Assembly (NCBI GenBank): GCA_944472155.2
Contig: OX235273.1
Coordinates: 2,639,204 to 2,703,203, forward strand
DNA from: Trichobilharzia szidati
Taxonomy: Eukaryota; Platyhelminthes; Trematoda; Strigeidida; Schistosomatidae
Direction: 5' to 3'
Length of the DNA: 64,000 nt
The number at the start of each line of letters is the position of its first letter. Position 1 is the first letter of the stretch. A model generated the notes under the pieces. That model was not told the DNA's origin, did no database searches, and saw nothing but the letters and a program-made list of their open reading frames with translations. This document shows, piece by piece, positions 23,808-33,699 of this stretch. The position numbers and the translations under genes were made by a program.

Positions 23808-25115
23808 TTAATCCTTTTCTAGTAAATTTCTGTGGTTGTCCAAACCCTTCTTGAACGAATCAGTTGAGGTTGCAGACACCACTTCTTCTGGGAATCGGTT
23901 CCAAGAGTTTATGACTCGGTGTGAGAACCAGTACTCAACAGCAATATGATTTCTTCTTGGCTTTTGAACTCTCCTGCTATGTCCTCTAAGGTGTTCCGAC
24001 CTGGTGGGAAGGAAAAGAGAGAATAGGTCAGGTCCGTAGTCATTATTTAAAATTTTAAACATTGTGATTAAATCTCCTCTCTGCCTACGGTATGACAATG
24101 AGAAGAGATTTAAACTGTCTAGTCTTTCCTCGTATGATAAGTTAGTCATGCCATGAATCATACGTGTTGCTTTCCTTTGAACCCTTTCTAGAATAAGTGA
24201 GTCCCCTTTTAGACAAGGGCTGGCGGCCTGGATGCAGTTTTCCAGTCTTGACCTCACCAGAGATGTATATAAGGAGGTGAACATATCTCTGGTGATTCTA
24301 GTGAAGGCTCTGCGAATTGCCCACAATGACCTGAAACTACGTGCAGCCACCGCGCGAGAGTGTGCTGTAGTTTTTAAGTCGTGACTAACTATGACGTCTA
24401 AGTCCAAGTGAGTCTGAACTGATGGAAGTGTAATTCCCCCTAGTTCGTAGGAGCTCGTGCTTGCTTGTCCAATGCTCATGGTTGCACATTTTGCCACATT
24501 TATCGGGAGCATCCATTCTATGGACCACTCTGACAATTTGTTGAGGTCCTCTTGCAACGTGGACGTGTCACTGTTGCCCTTCATCTCTCTCCAAATTTTT
24601 AAGTCATCTGCGTATAGGATCATAGGGGAGTCGGTGAGCAGAGATAACTCATTGATATACAAAATAAATAGGAGAGGTCCGAGTACCGTGCCTTGTGGCA
24701 CTCCGCTGCGTACTGCTGTCCAAGAGGAGAGTTCCGAGTTGATCCTAACCCTCTGCCTCCTATCTATGAGGAATTCCCTGAACCAGTTTAGTAAGCTGCC
24801 TTTGATACCAAGACTTTCCAACTTCATGAGTAGTCTTTTGTGGGGTAATTTATCAGAGGCTTTGCTGAAGTCTATGAAGACGATGTCAACGGGTCTTCTG
24901 TTGTCCCTGGATTTGACTCAGCTTTCTCTTGAAGTGAGAAGATTTGACAGGCATGAGAGGTTCCTTCGGAAGCCATGCTGTGCTCTTGATAATAAGCTTC
25001 TATTTTCTAGATATGCCATTATGCTTTCCTTGATGATTCTTTCCAGTGTCTTGATTAAAGTGCTGGTGAGACTGATAGGCCTGTAATTTGAAGGGCTTTG
25101 TCTTGGTCGCCTCAT
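23808..25115 (-). pseudogene. CR1-like LINE (family D) reverse transcriptase
   Basis: Frame 24827-23808 (339 residues) starts within RT and has SGVPQGTVLGPLLFILYINE at residues 41-60 and YADD at 72-75. It then has a thumb region and the C-terminal block VEYWFSHRVINSWNRFPEEV typical of CR1/SR1-type LINEs, ending LLEKD. An upstream frame in a different phase, 25115-24918, supplies the RT start (PSNYRPISLTSTLIKTLERI and QHGFR). A frameshift near 24900-24930 separates them, and motif A lies at that break. The endonuclease is absent. This family is clearly different in sequence from A, B and C. Confidence 0.85.
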
Positions 25116-25249
25116 AGTTCTGAGCTATATTCTGTCATCAGCTACAATGTTTTCAGGTCTAATTGACAGGGTTTTTATGCCAGGGGAGGGCCATTTGTGA
25201 CAAAGTAGAAGTTTGGCCATCATCAAGAATTTTTCCGGAGACGATGAAT

Positions 25250-25367
25250 TATTATTGTTTCCTTTAATTCCTAGAGGAACATAGGGCGTCTCCATTGCGT
25301 TCGGTTCTCTGCTAGAGTTTTCACTTGGCTGCAAGTCTGTACACACGCTTTCATCTCCTCTTCACAT
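25250..25367 (-). mobile_element. 118-bp RTE-type LINE 3' end with target-site duplication
   Basis: The insert is flanked by GACGATGAAT on both sides (25240-25249 and 25368-25377). Reversed, it codes the last residues typical of RTE(ii) copies here (METPYVPLGIKG) and ends in AATAAT repeats. It is one of the cleanest insertions in the window and lies 505 bp upstream of the p23 start codon. Confidence 0.8.
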
Positions 25368-25380
25368 GACGATGAATAAT

Positions 25381-25822
25381 CTAGCCTAATAGCAAGTGAA
25401 ATATGTGTACACAGAGGCGTTCGAAAAACCCAATACAGTCAACTAGAAACAGCATGAACAGAATATATGAAAAATCAAAACTGAAATTATCCAGTACACA
25501 CAAACTAAAGTACCACTCGATAATCCAAATTCCTTTATTTAGAATCAAAAGCCCCCAACAAACATTTAGTTTTTGAGGCTGCTTGCATGGATCTACGAGT
25601 AAGTAACTTTCTACGGAATGTTTCAGTTTTCGCATTTTTTGCAGTGAAAATCGACTAATGGCATAAGATATGTGTCCAAGCCACTTAGATAGGTAAGAAT
25701 ATTCGCGGACTGTGATTTGGCCAGAAATATTCACATTTATTCCATCAGGCTGCAATCTGCCTAAAAGTGCTAGTCTTGAATCACCTTCTCTTAAAATTGG
25801 ACATTGAATTGAGTGTTTAACT
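25381..25822 (-). other. Unassigned open frame upstream of p23, possible exon
   Basis: The minus-strand frame is open from just after an AG at 25822 (reading VKHSIQCPILREGDSRLALL near its start) to a stop at 25381. The first 85 residues have ordinary globular composition (SYLSKWLGHISYAISRF, LQKMRKLKHSVESYLLVD); the last 40 are hydrophobic and may be intron read-through. There is no ATG at a natural start. It could be an exon of a gene divergent from p23 or a chance frame. I do not recognise it. Confidence 0.2.
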
Positions 25823-25871
25823 GAGTTGCTACTCTAGAATTGTCTAGCGTGCAGTTACTTTGCTTACTAAC

Positions 25872-27533
25872 ATGTCGGGTGACCACTCAGTTGCGTAAGT
25901 TGGGACTTTGACTAGTAATCCTTTTTCAGTGTTCAACCTCCAGTCTTGTGGGCTCAGAGAAATGATTGCTTGTATATCACAATAAGTCTCACTGATATAA
26001 AGAAAAAAACAATCGATATCAAAGACCAGTCATTGGAGTTCAGGTACAGTTTGTTTATCACTAAGCAAATATCTGCATGTTCTTTTAGAGCTAATGCTGG
26101 CAAAGACAAACAAACTGACTACGAAGTGAAGCTTGATTTTTATGCACCAGTTTGCACAGAAGTATGTTGATGTACTTAAATGTCTATGTCTTCAGGACCC
26201 CAAGATTTCCGCATCTGGTCGTGAAGTTGTACTGTGTATCAAAAAGAAAGAACCAGGCTCATGGCCTCGCCTTCTCTCTCAGAAGACTAAATGCGCCTGG
26301 CTAAAGACCGATTTCAGCCGCTGGAAAGATGAAGATGACTCCGAACCTGATATGGATGGAAACAATTTCTCTAGTATGCTCTCTCAGATGTCAAATTTCA
26401 ATGATTATGGTGGCGATGATGGAGTGGATGGAGACCTGGATTCTGATGACGAAGGTTAGTTATCACATATGTATTTCGTCAGTTCGACACCTATCAAACA
26501 GCCTAATTGGAAGTATAATGCATCTGTCCTACACGAGGGCATTTAGGGACATTTAAAATGTACCTATTGGATATTGCTATTGCATTTTCCCTCATTACAC
26601 GTTGAGTAGGTGTGATAATTCACTAGATAATTAGCTCTATATCAACCACATGGTGCTCATCAAATTGAGCCAGTTGGTTCAGTCAGTAGACTACGTGCAT
26701 AGACTTCTTTATCAGTGACCGAAGTTTGGACAGTCATAGTATGAAAAGCCCACCAGCATGTATGTTTTACCGTTCCGTCTAACACGCACATGGGAGTCCA
26801 TAACACCCTGCGCAATGCTAGTGGCGCCAGTGTCCTGTTTACTTTGATATCTACGTAGTAGCTCAGTCGCTTCACTTTGAGAGGTTTCATATTACCTACA
26901 CAGCTAGGCAGTCAGTGTGAGTGTTGGTCTTATGTGTCTCTTGCATTCCATGTTATGTTCAGTCTAGCAGTCTCAATGTATCTGTGTTGTTTAGTTTGAC
27001 GATCTTATTGAGCTTTCGCGTGGAATGAAGACGATTTGTTTATCTCCAAGCCTAGATTAGTACAGTTTTGGCAGATCTTGTTGAGGATGAGCAACGTGCT
27101 CCACTTAACGAAGACTTGTGTCTCTAGAGTAATGACACTCAGACAGCGAGTACATCTAATGGAAACTAATATCCAAACATGTTATTATCAGTAGCCAGGA
27201 CTGTCGGCTGGTTATAATTGTATGAAACGGCACAAAGCAAGTTCCACCGTGACTTTCGAAGCTTTTTTTGCGGTGACCCTTGATGCACTATTCATCTGAT
27301 TACCCTGCAAATATGGCTTAATTCCATCTTTATGACACTATTGTGTTTTTAAGGGTATCTTTAACATCAGTAGCATAGTCACTGGACTATTCATTCCCGG
27401 TTAACTCTTTTCGTGTTACTTTTCTTCAGATCTCCCTGATCTCGAGGTGCCGAGCACGGATGCTGAAAAACTCGAAAAGAATGGAACTGAAGGAGAAGAA
27501 GAAGAGGAGAAGAAACCAGAGATTAAGGCCTAG
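25872..27533 (+). CDS. PTGES3: HSP90 co-chaperone p23 (CS-domain protein)
   Basis: Four exons: 25872-25894, 25930-26161, 26196-26454 and 27430-27533 (618 nt, 205 residues). All introns are GT...AG, and phases 2, 0 and 1 join without a stop. p23 binds the closed, ATP-bound HSP90 dimer in the cytosol, slows ATP hydrolysis and stabilises client complexes; animal p23 is also called cytosolic prostaglandin E synthase 3. Residues 10-105 form the CS fold (VLWAQRNDCLYITISL at the start). WPRL is at 108-111, as in the family, then AWLKTDFSRWKDEDDSEPDM. From about 129 the tail is acidic and Met/Asn-rich, and exon 4 adds DLPDLEVPSTDAEKLEKNG and a Glu-rich end, making the protein about 45 residues longer than human p23 (160). 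Introns 1 and 2 are only 35 and 34 bp; intron 3 is 975 bp. The start is the only ATG in phase, and without splicing the frame stops after eight residues. No AATAAA was seen soon after the stop. Confidence 0.93.
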
Positions 27534-28438
27534 GAAATCACTTGAGTGAACAGCCCAAATATCACACGACGGTAGTCCGTAAACCGTCTGTACATGAGCA
27601 TTTTTACAACTCTGCACCATTAACTATGTTCTTATTACAATTCTTAACAGAATAATTCTGCTTTTTATTGCTTTGTCATGGTACATTTGTTCACTGTATT
27701 TTCATCATTATATTTCTAGGTTCTCATTAATCATTCACATTCGTGTGTACTTCTTTTCGTAGCAGTAGCCCATATGACATGCAGATAGGGTGTGATATGT
27801 TCTGTAGACTTGATCACAAAGCAGGAGCCGTAAAGTTGCCTTTATGACAATTAATCTTGTTTCTGTTAACTCGTACTGCAAGCATTATTGTGTTGTTGAT
27901 GGCCACTTGTTTCATTTCTACGGTTTACACTGGTGCCTATCACTGTTCTAGCGCTGCCACAGCCTTGGCTGACAGAGTATTACGGAGTAACCATACCTTC
28001 GGTTTGTAGTCCTGATCATGACTCATCACTGGGATTCCATTTGGAATTGAGGTCCCATAGGTTTACTAGAAAGATGTGACTATTTCGAGAAGTAGTAAAA
28101 GCAGTCGGTCAAGAGGTTGCATTGGGTGTGGTGAACTCAGCGTTAGCTATGATTAGTTGTCGTAAGGAAGTAAGGGGAAAAGTCCTGCTTTCCACGTATC
28201 TCCCCCTTCATGTTGAGTGAGTATTCTTTGCTCTTAAGAAGCCAGTCGACTTTTGAAAAATTCCTATCTGGTAGAACTACAGTGGGCCAGCAATTATTTG
28301 AAACAGTCAAACAAGAAACGTCCTACTCTATGGTTGTGTCAGTATTTGTCTAGATAAGGTAGTGACTTACTTTTATTTGTATTTACTCTAGCTAAAGGAG
28401 CAACTGGCTAAGGTAATCGGCTGCTGGACTTTCATTAC
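27534..28438. other. Region downstream of p23, nothing identified
   Basis: It probably includes the p23 3' UTR. No repeat of the families named here and no convincing exon was seen. Confidence 0.4.
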
Positions 28439-28670
28439 CTGCGTAAAAACTACAGGTCTCCTAATCCCTACAAAGTCGGCATAGCACCATTTCACAGTTA
28501 GCAAATCATCGATTTTGATAGCATGGTGCGACTGTTTTTTCTCTGGCTGCCAAACGTCTTTTCGCATACAATTTGCCAACACTGGTACTATTGTTGATTT
28601 TCTCTCTGAAGCTGTTAGACTCGACGTATGGGTAGCATAGACAGACGTATACCATATAAAAGGAAGGTCG
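28439..28670 (-). other. Unassigned candidate exon with splice-donor end
   Basis: The minus-strand frame is open for about 77 codons and ends in CAG followed by GTAATG at 28438-28433, a good donor. Composition is protein-like (TIVPVLANCMRKDVWQPE, KIDDLLTVKWCYADFVG). No acceptor is obvious at the upstream end, and a stop lies near 28688. It could be an internal or first exon of an unknown gene, or chance. I do not recognise the product. Confidence 0.22.
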
Positions 28671-29784
28671 CTATAAATGTAGAGTTAGGGCATACGCGTC
28701 GATTAATAATCAGTCTACCAACTAGAGAGAAATCACCCACTTGCCTGCTCATTAGCAACCACTTATCCAGGTGAAACAATTTTCAAGTTGGTAAGTGTTT
28801 GGGATTCCCGTCTTTCTATGTAAGCTGACCTATATATGGCAATAAAAAAGGGTCTGAGTTGATGAGTATATCACTAAACAACATTGCGGTTGGTGACTAG
28901 GTTAATTTTCAATTCCGACTGGGATGGTTACTGAAGTATAACTGCCTCATATTCAGTTATATGTTAGAGGGTGATGAAGGGCAATCTCTAATGTTAGGTC
29001 GCATACTAAAGATATCGGTGATACAGGCAGCAAATGTCTGTAGTATCGTTAAACTTGGGGGAATTTTGAGTGACTGCACTTGATTCTTAATAAGAATGGA
29101 GACAATTTATGACGGTTAGAGGAGCTTGTTTACAGAATAATTAAGTTTATTTAGTATCATGTAATGAATATGGGGTGAATTATTTATACCGGGATTAGTT
29201 AGATTAATAAAATACAAACACTTGAAGAAAGTGGGACTCATGAATCTTGTTAAGATGAAGAAACTGGTATGTGTCTCATCTGTGGAACTACGCAATAGGA
29301 TAGGACAAGGTGACATTCGTAAAATGTGTAATTTAACGGAGTGGATTAGATGATTGGTAACTGAGAGCTTATAAATTGAATCATTAGGGAGTACATGCAA
29401 CAAGAATGACTCAGCCCCATATGACATGTGTGAAGAACGGCTAGAACTAAAATAACCGAGTTTCGGAATTGTGTAGTTACTACTGATGTGATTATGAACA
29501 GAAGGTGGCGTTGGAACTGTCATCCAGAGAATAATATTGCCTCAGTATTCGATCTATATAATATAAGCCAATTAACAGAAAATTACATACGTCCACACTG
29601 TTGAAGTTATGCCTATACTGTCTGTTTTCAACATAGAACTTTGCACCGATGTGCAGCAGTTCAAGTTGCCACACTCCATGTAGCACACAAAGCAAGAGAA
29701 GAAATGCATAATAGAGACACTAGACAGGGATATGAGACAGTAATAACGAAGAACAATATAGTATCATAAGTCACAAGGAGTGGT
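28671..29784. other. Unassigned region
   Basis: A 135-codon minus-strand frame (29523-29116) starts with ATG but is Ser/His/Thr-rich, has no motif and shows no splice context, so I do not call it a gene. Nothing else was identified. Confidence 0.35.
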
Positions 29785-30547
29785 TGCATCTGCGCCATTG
29801 ACAACGATTTTGAGCCATATCACCGATTGTTTCCAGCTATCATTGGCTTTTACCGTCCCGACGACCCCAACCAGGAAGTCTACATCTTCCTATGTGTCTA
29901 GCTTAAACTAACTGTTGTGGATTTCATTGACTGATGAAGCCATGTTTTGGTTTGACCACCACTGGCTAACTCTTTGTCAGCTAACATTGCCAATCGAGGA
30001 AGGCATGCGTAACACATGTCCTAACCATCTCAATCGATGTAGCTTCACAGCCTCGTCGATTGATTTCCCCTCCTTACCCATCCCTCGACCGAAACCTAAC
30101 CTCAATATTGCTCACCCTGTTATACCATCTAACACGGGAGATAGAACGCAGACACCTGTGATCAAAGACATCTAGCCTTTTCATGTCTTCCACTCTCAAT
30201 AGCCAGGTCTCACAGCCATAAAGGAGGATGTATAGGACTGCTGAGCGGTACACATGCCCTCTGGTCGACAGCCCACCGGATATCACGTCTACGCCAGAGA
30301 CGGTGTAAACTGGTATATGCGAACCGAGCCTTCTGTATTCGAGCTGAGATTTAGTCCAGTGATCAATCCGTTGTGGCTGGCTGATGCAACTTCCCAAATA
30401 AGTGAATCGGTCAACGTGCTCTACCACTTCACTCCCTATTTCTAAGCTAGGAGTCAATGTAGTCCAGTCCTGTAACATCGCCTTACATTTGGCGGCTCTG
30501 TGCATATACAGAATGAGTTCAAGCCTAGTCACTTTAGTGGTTTTCAA
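29785..30547 (-). pseudogene. RTE-type LINE (i): RT C-terminal region
   Basis: On the minus strand the frame reads KCKAMLQDW, EHVDRFTYLGSCIS, LLYGCETWLLRVEDMKRLDV and DHRCLRSISRVRWYNRVSN, the region after the catalytic boxes in RTE-clade RTs such as schistosome SR2-like elements. It stops at 30074. Homologous sequence continues in other phases (DSWKQSVIWLKIVVNGADAT) to about 29785. The active site is not present, so this is a 5'-truncated dead copy. Confidence 0.75.
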
Positions 30548-30789
30548 CAGTCTAATTATACTTCCGAATACATGATCCTTCAGTAGACTACCTGAACACT
30601 CACACGAAGATGGGAGGCTTGTTTCTGAATAGTATATTTATCCTTTGAAGTTTATTTGTTTTCCACAATTATATGGAGCGATAGAACTGTTAGTGAGACA
30701 TGCTTCAATCGGTCTAAGAAAACATCATAGAATATATCTGCTCCTTCCTATAAATAATTAAACGTTACATCATGTTCCGATTGAAACAT

Positions 30790-31010
30790 CGGAGAAGGGG
30801 TGGGGGAGCTTCAAGCTTTGAAATTTTCAGCAGCGGTAGTATTCATTTCTTTGTACAGGATGCAATCGCTAGCCTCATGTTCAAGCTAGCCCACACTTAT
30901 GGGCTAATAAACTAGACGAGGTTTCCAGGAGTACGTTGGCCGACAATCAAAACTCAGATATCCGGCATTACTGGCTAGCTGTCTACCATTGAACCACTGG
31001 TATACTCTAG
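30790..31010 (-). mobile_element. Decayed SINE (type 3-like) with tRNA-like head
   Basis: Reversed, it has a head with CAGTGGTTCAATGGTAGAC (A-box-like, near 30974-30992), then a body resembling the type 3 SINE (GGCTAGCCTCATG-like block near 30870-30885). Boundaries are uncertain and the copy is old. Confidence 0.4.
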
Positions 31011-31134
31011 TACCTACTTAGTTTGTGTAGCTTCATATTATGTAGGAATATACCTTACAAAGTAATACCCTTTAAAAAACTTCATGCAATTCTTCCCATT
31101 AATAAACTTGAACAAAGCAAGAACAACTATTGTA

Positions 31135-31186
31135 CCAGGATAATATGAGCTCATCTTTTATTATTTCGAGGATTCTTCTCAACTGG
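31135..31186 (-). ncRNA. Hammerhead-like fold in PLE arm, degenerate core (left)
   Basis: Reverse complement of the fold at 32043-32094: possible stem I CCAG/CUGG, GAAA at the core exit, a stem III with AUAAUA/UAUUAU, and AUC before the stem I strand. The CUGAUGA box reads UUGAGAA, so catalysis is doubtful. Confidence 0.35.
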
Positions 31187-32042
31187 TTACAACCTGAACG
31201 ATGAAAAATATGAATTACATTACATTAAAGATTTGAACATAATTTTCCACGATCACAAGGAGTAATTGGTAGGAAGTAAAAGTAACATTAGTCCGGAATG
31301 ATTTAACTAGTTACAAACAACTGACTATTTATAGAATAATTCAAATGAATTGTGATCAATATTTGACAGTTTATAAATATTTATAGAATAATTAGGCAAT
31401 TAGGCTTGGAAACAAAAACAAACAAGCTGTTGTATATATTTTTTCACCAAGGCAGTGCAAGATTCACCACCGTCTCTTTCTGAGTACATAGATTTGGTTT
31501 AAGTCGTCTGATAGCAATTGCTTCAGCAAAGCGTAGCAAGTTAGGTTTCTTTTGCTTGTTGATTATTTTGAATGACTTCAAGTTGTCTACATTATGACCA
31601 GTGTCTAATAGATGACGCGCAATTGCACTGGTCATAATGTAGACAACTTGAAGTCATTCAAAATAATCAACAAGCAAAAGAAACCTAACTTGCTACGCTT
31701 TGCTGAAGCAATTGCTATCAGACGACTTAAACCAAATCTATGTACTCAGAAAGAGACGGTGGTGAATCTTGCACTGCCTTGGTGAAAAAATATATACAAC
31801 AGCTTGTTTGTTTTTGTTTCCAAGCCTAATTGCCTAATTATTCTATAAATATTTATAAACTGTCAAATATTGATCACAATTCATTTGAATTATTCTATAA
31901 ATAGTCAGTTGTTTGTAACTAGTTAAGTCATTCCGGACTAATGTTACTTTTACTTCCCACCAATTACTCCTTGTGATCGTGGAAAATTATGTTCAAATCT
32001 TTAATGTAATGTAATTCATATTTTTCATCGTTCAGGTTGTAA

Positions 32043-32094
32043 CCAGTTGAGAAGAATCCTCGAAATAATAAAAGATGAGCTCATATTATCCTGG
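32043..32094 (+). ncRNA. Hammerhead-like fold in PLE arm, degenerate core (right)
   Basis: Stem I CCAG (32043-32046) with CUGG (32091-32094), CGAAA at 32061-32065, stem III AUAAUA/UAUUAU and AUC at the cleavage position. The CUGAUGA box is not conserved. Placement matches the better-preserved motifs in the other PLE arms. Confidence 0.35.
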
Positions 32095-32570
32095 TACAAT
32101 AGTTGTTCTTGCTTTGTTCAAGTTTAATACCCTTTAATTAGAATAATTAGGGTAAAGTTGATTTTCTTGAGTAAGGCTTATTCAACTTATCTGGTTATAA
32201 TACCGTTCCGCTATGGAGTCTAAGAATGTGTTAGGCAACCAAAATAGTGTCGAAACCAGTTTGGATTTATATTGGCTAATACTAAACTTTAAAAAATAGA
32301 GAAAATTCTAATTTTCAAACATTTAAAAGACGAAAAAGATTGTGTAAATAATAATGTCTTCGATAACTTCCTCATTTTGCTGACTACACTTAGCGTACAA
32401 TAAAGGCATATCCATCATAGAATTTCTGAACATCATACTGTGTCGTCAAGTTCTGTTCTAGCTCACCTTATAAATTACTGAAGACAAAGTTGATGTTAAC
32501 AATGCATTTAAAGTTATCTCTCGTATTCCTAAGGTTAATTTTAATACTGTCTTAAGAGTTCATCTTTTGT

Positions 32571-32790
32571 GTGTGTCGGTGGCTCAGTGGTAGAATGCTT
32601 GCAGGGGATCAATCCCCCACCAACGCACTCCTTTACCTGGCTAAGCCAGTAATAAGACTGGTAAAAAGGGAAGGTTAGGCATGAGGCTAACAACCCCAAT
32701 CCCGTAAAACACCCCTGCTACTGAAACTTCAAGCCTCTAGCTTGAAGCCCTATGTTCCACTAGGAATTAAGGGAGACAATAATAATAAAT
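32571..32790 (+). mobile_element. tRNA-headed SINE, type 3 (RTE-like 3' end)
   Basis: The head GTCGGTGGCTCAGTGGTAG is A-box-like; the B-box region (GGGGATCAATCCCC) is slightly altered. The body (GGCATGAGGCTAACAACCCC) and 3' end (GAAGCCCTATGTTCCACTAG then AAT repeats) match 58718-58959 and, reversed, 39787-40020. The 3' end is the same as that of the RTE(ii) LINEs, which suggests mobilisation by them. Confidence 0.7.
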
Positions 32791-33560
32791 AATTATTATT
32801 ATCTTGAGTTCTGAGTGGAAAATAACAGCTTCAACAGCCCATCTCCATTTCACCCTATTTTCTGCAGTCTTTTTCAGCCAGTTCCACAATTGCTGTTTCA
32901 TCCTGGTCTGGGAATCATCGGCAGTACGCACCCACTGGGATTCGAAACCAGGACCCTGGTTTTCAGTGGTTCTCTAACTGATATCAATCCGTGATCAGCT
33001 CGTAAAAACATAACAAACCCTTACAAACCATACTATAGAAAATTAATCTGATGCTCGCTAGTGACTTGCTACAGGATGGAGTTTCCTGGAGTTCTAGTGA
33101 GAAGTCGTGACCAGTGAGGTCCAATTAGATGTCACGTGTGTGGATGGATGTCCCACCAACGACAATGGTTGGGGTAGCGCTAAATCACGAATTGGTAGAA
33201 GTTAGAATTCATGAGCCATTGAATCGGGTCCCAGTGGCTGAATGGTATACGAGCTTGCCTTGTAACCAGAAGGTCCTGGGTTCGAATCCCAGTGGGTGCG
33301 TACTGCCGATGAGTTCCACAATTGCCTATAAGCTTTGATCTCACCCTCCTCACACGATCTCCTCCATGTTACTCTCTGACCCACGCCGAACTCATCGTTT
33401 CCCATTCGGATTTCACTCTTAATGTCACTCAACAGTCAACCCAGTGCCTCAGTCCAATCCATCTCCATTTTTTTCTACATACTTGTTAATTGTTCCGTTC
33501 CCAGAGTTTCTTGTTGCTAATTCTTTCTATCTGTACTGCCTGAAGTTGAAACGATGGCGT
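32791..33560 (-). mobile_element. RTE(ii) LINE 3' fragment split by an SMalpha insertion
   Basis: 32791-32893 and 33312-33560 together are a minus-strand RTE(ii) 3' region: tail with AAT repeats, GTGGAA-type end, then degenerate coding matching the IGHTLRK...NQ part of other copies. The break carries AGTTCCACAATTGC on both sides, the target duplication of the SMalpha insert. Confidence 0.6.
32894..33311. mobile_element. SMalpha-like SINE composite, inverted parts, 14-bp target duplication
   Basis: The insert is bounded by AGTTCCACAATTGC at 32880-32893 and 33312-33325. Reading left to right it has a reversed SMalpha segment (hammerhead half and B-box, 32894-32964), a forward 3' segment (32965-33045), then a forward 5' part: leader, tRNA-like region (about 33232-33300) and hammerhead start CTGCCGATGA (33303-33311, last A shared with the repeat). 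The tRNA-like part has TGGCTGAATGGT and GGTTCGAATCCC. The arrangement suggests twin priming or two events at one site. Confidence 0.6.
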
Positions 33561-33699
33561 CGAGGCAATGGATAACACCAGCAACGGACAGCGTATATAC
33601 ACTAAGCTTCATAAGATCAGGTGAATTGGCAAATGTATCTGGAAATGATAAAATGCTAAAGATTATCTTCCTAAGTGTTAGACGAACATTGGCCAACAA

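Larger units (their letters stand above)
31103..32126. mobile_element. Penelope-like element pair forming a 501-bp near-perfect inverted repeat
   Basis: Arms 31103-31603 (minus) and 31626-32126 (plus) are reverse complements with constant coordinate sum 63229 and only a few mismatches noticed, around a 22-bp spacer. Each arm codes the C-terminus of a PLE protein after its GIY-YIG domain (HLLDTGHNV is on the minus side only; SFKIINKQKKPNLLRFAEA and LCTQKETVVNLALPW are in both) and then a 3' UTR. The 3' ends point outward. Head-to-head copies are a known PLE habit. The similarity of the arms suggests recent origin or gene conversion. Confidence 0.8.

Noticed and set aside
24457..25086. 209-codon plus-strand frame
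   Set aside because: It is the antisense of the family D reverse transcriptase; its residues make no domain.
29116..29523. 135-codon minus-strand frame
   Set aside because: Low-complexity composition and no supporting feature.
31103..32126. DNA transposon or MITE with terminal inverted repeats
   Set aside because: The arms encode the Penelope protein C-terminus and meet in the middle; there is no transposase and no target duplication seen.
33232..33300. tRNA gene (Thr-like anticodon loop)
   Set aside because: The acceptor stem does not pair properly and the unit continues into a hammerhead; it is the tRNA-like head of an SMalpha SINE.
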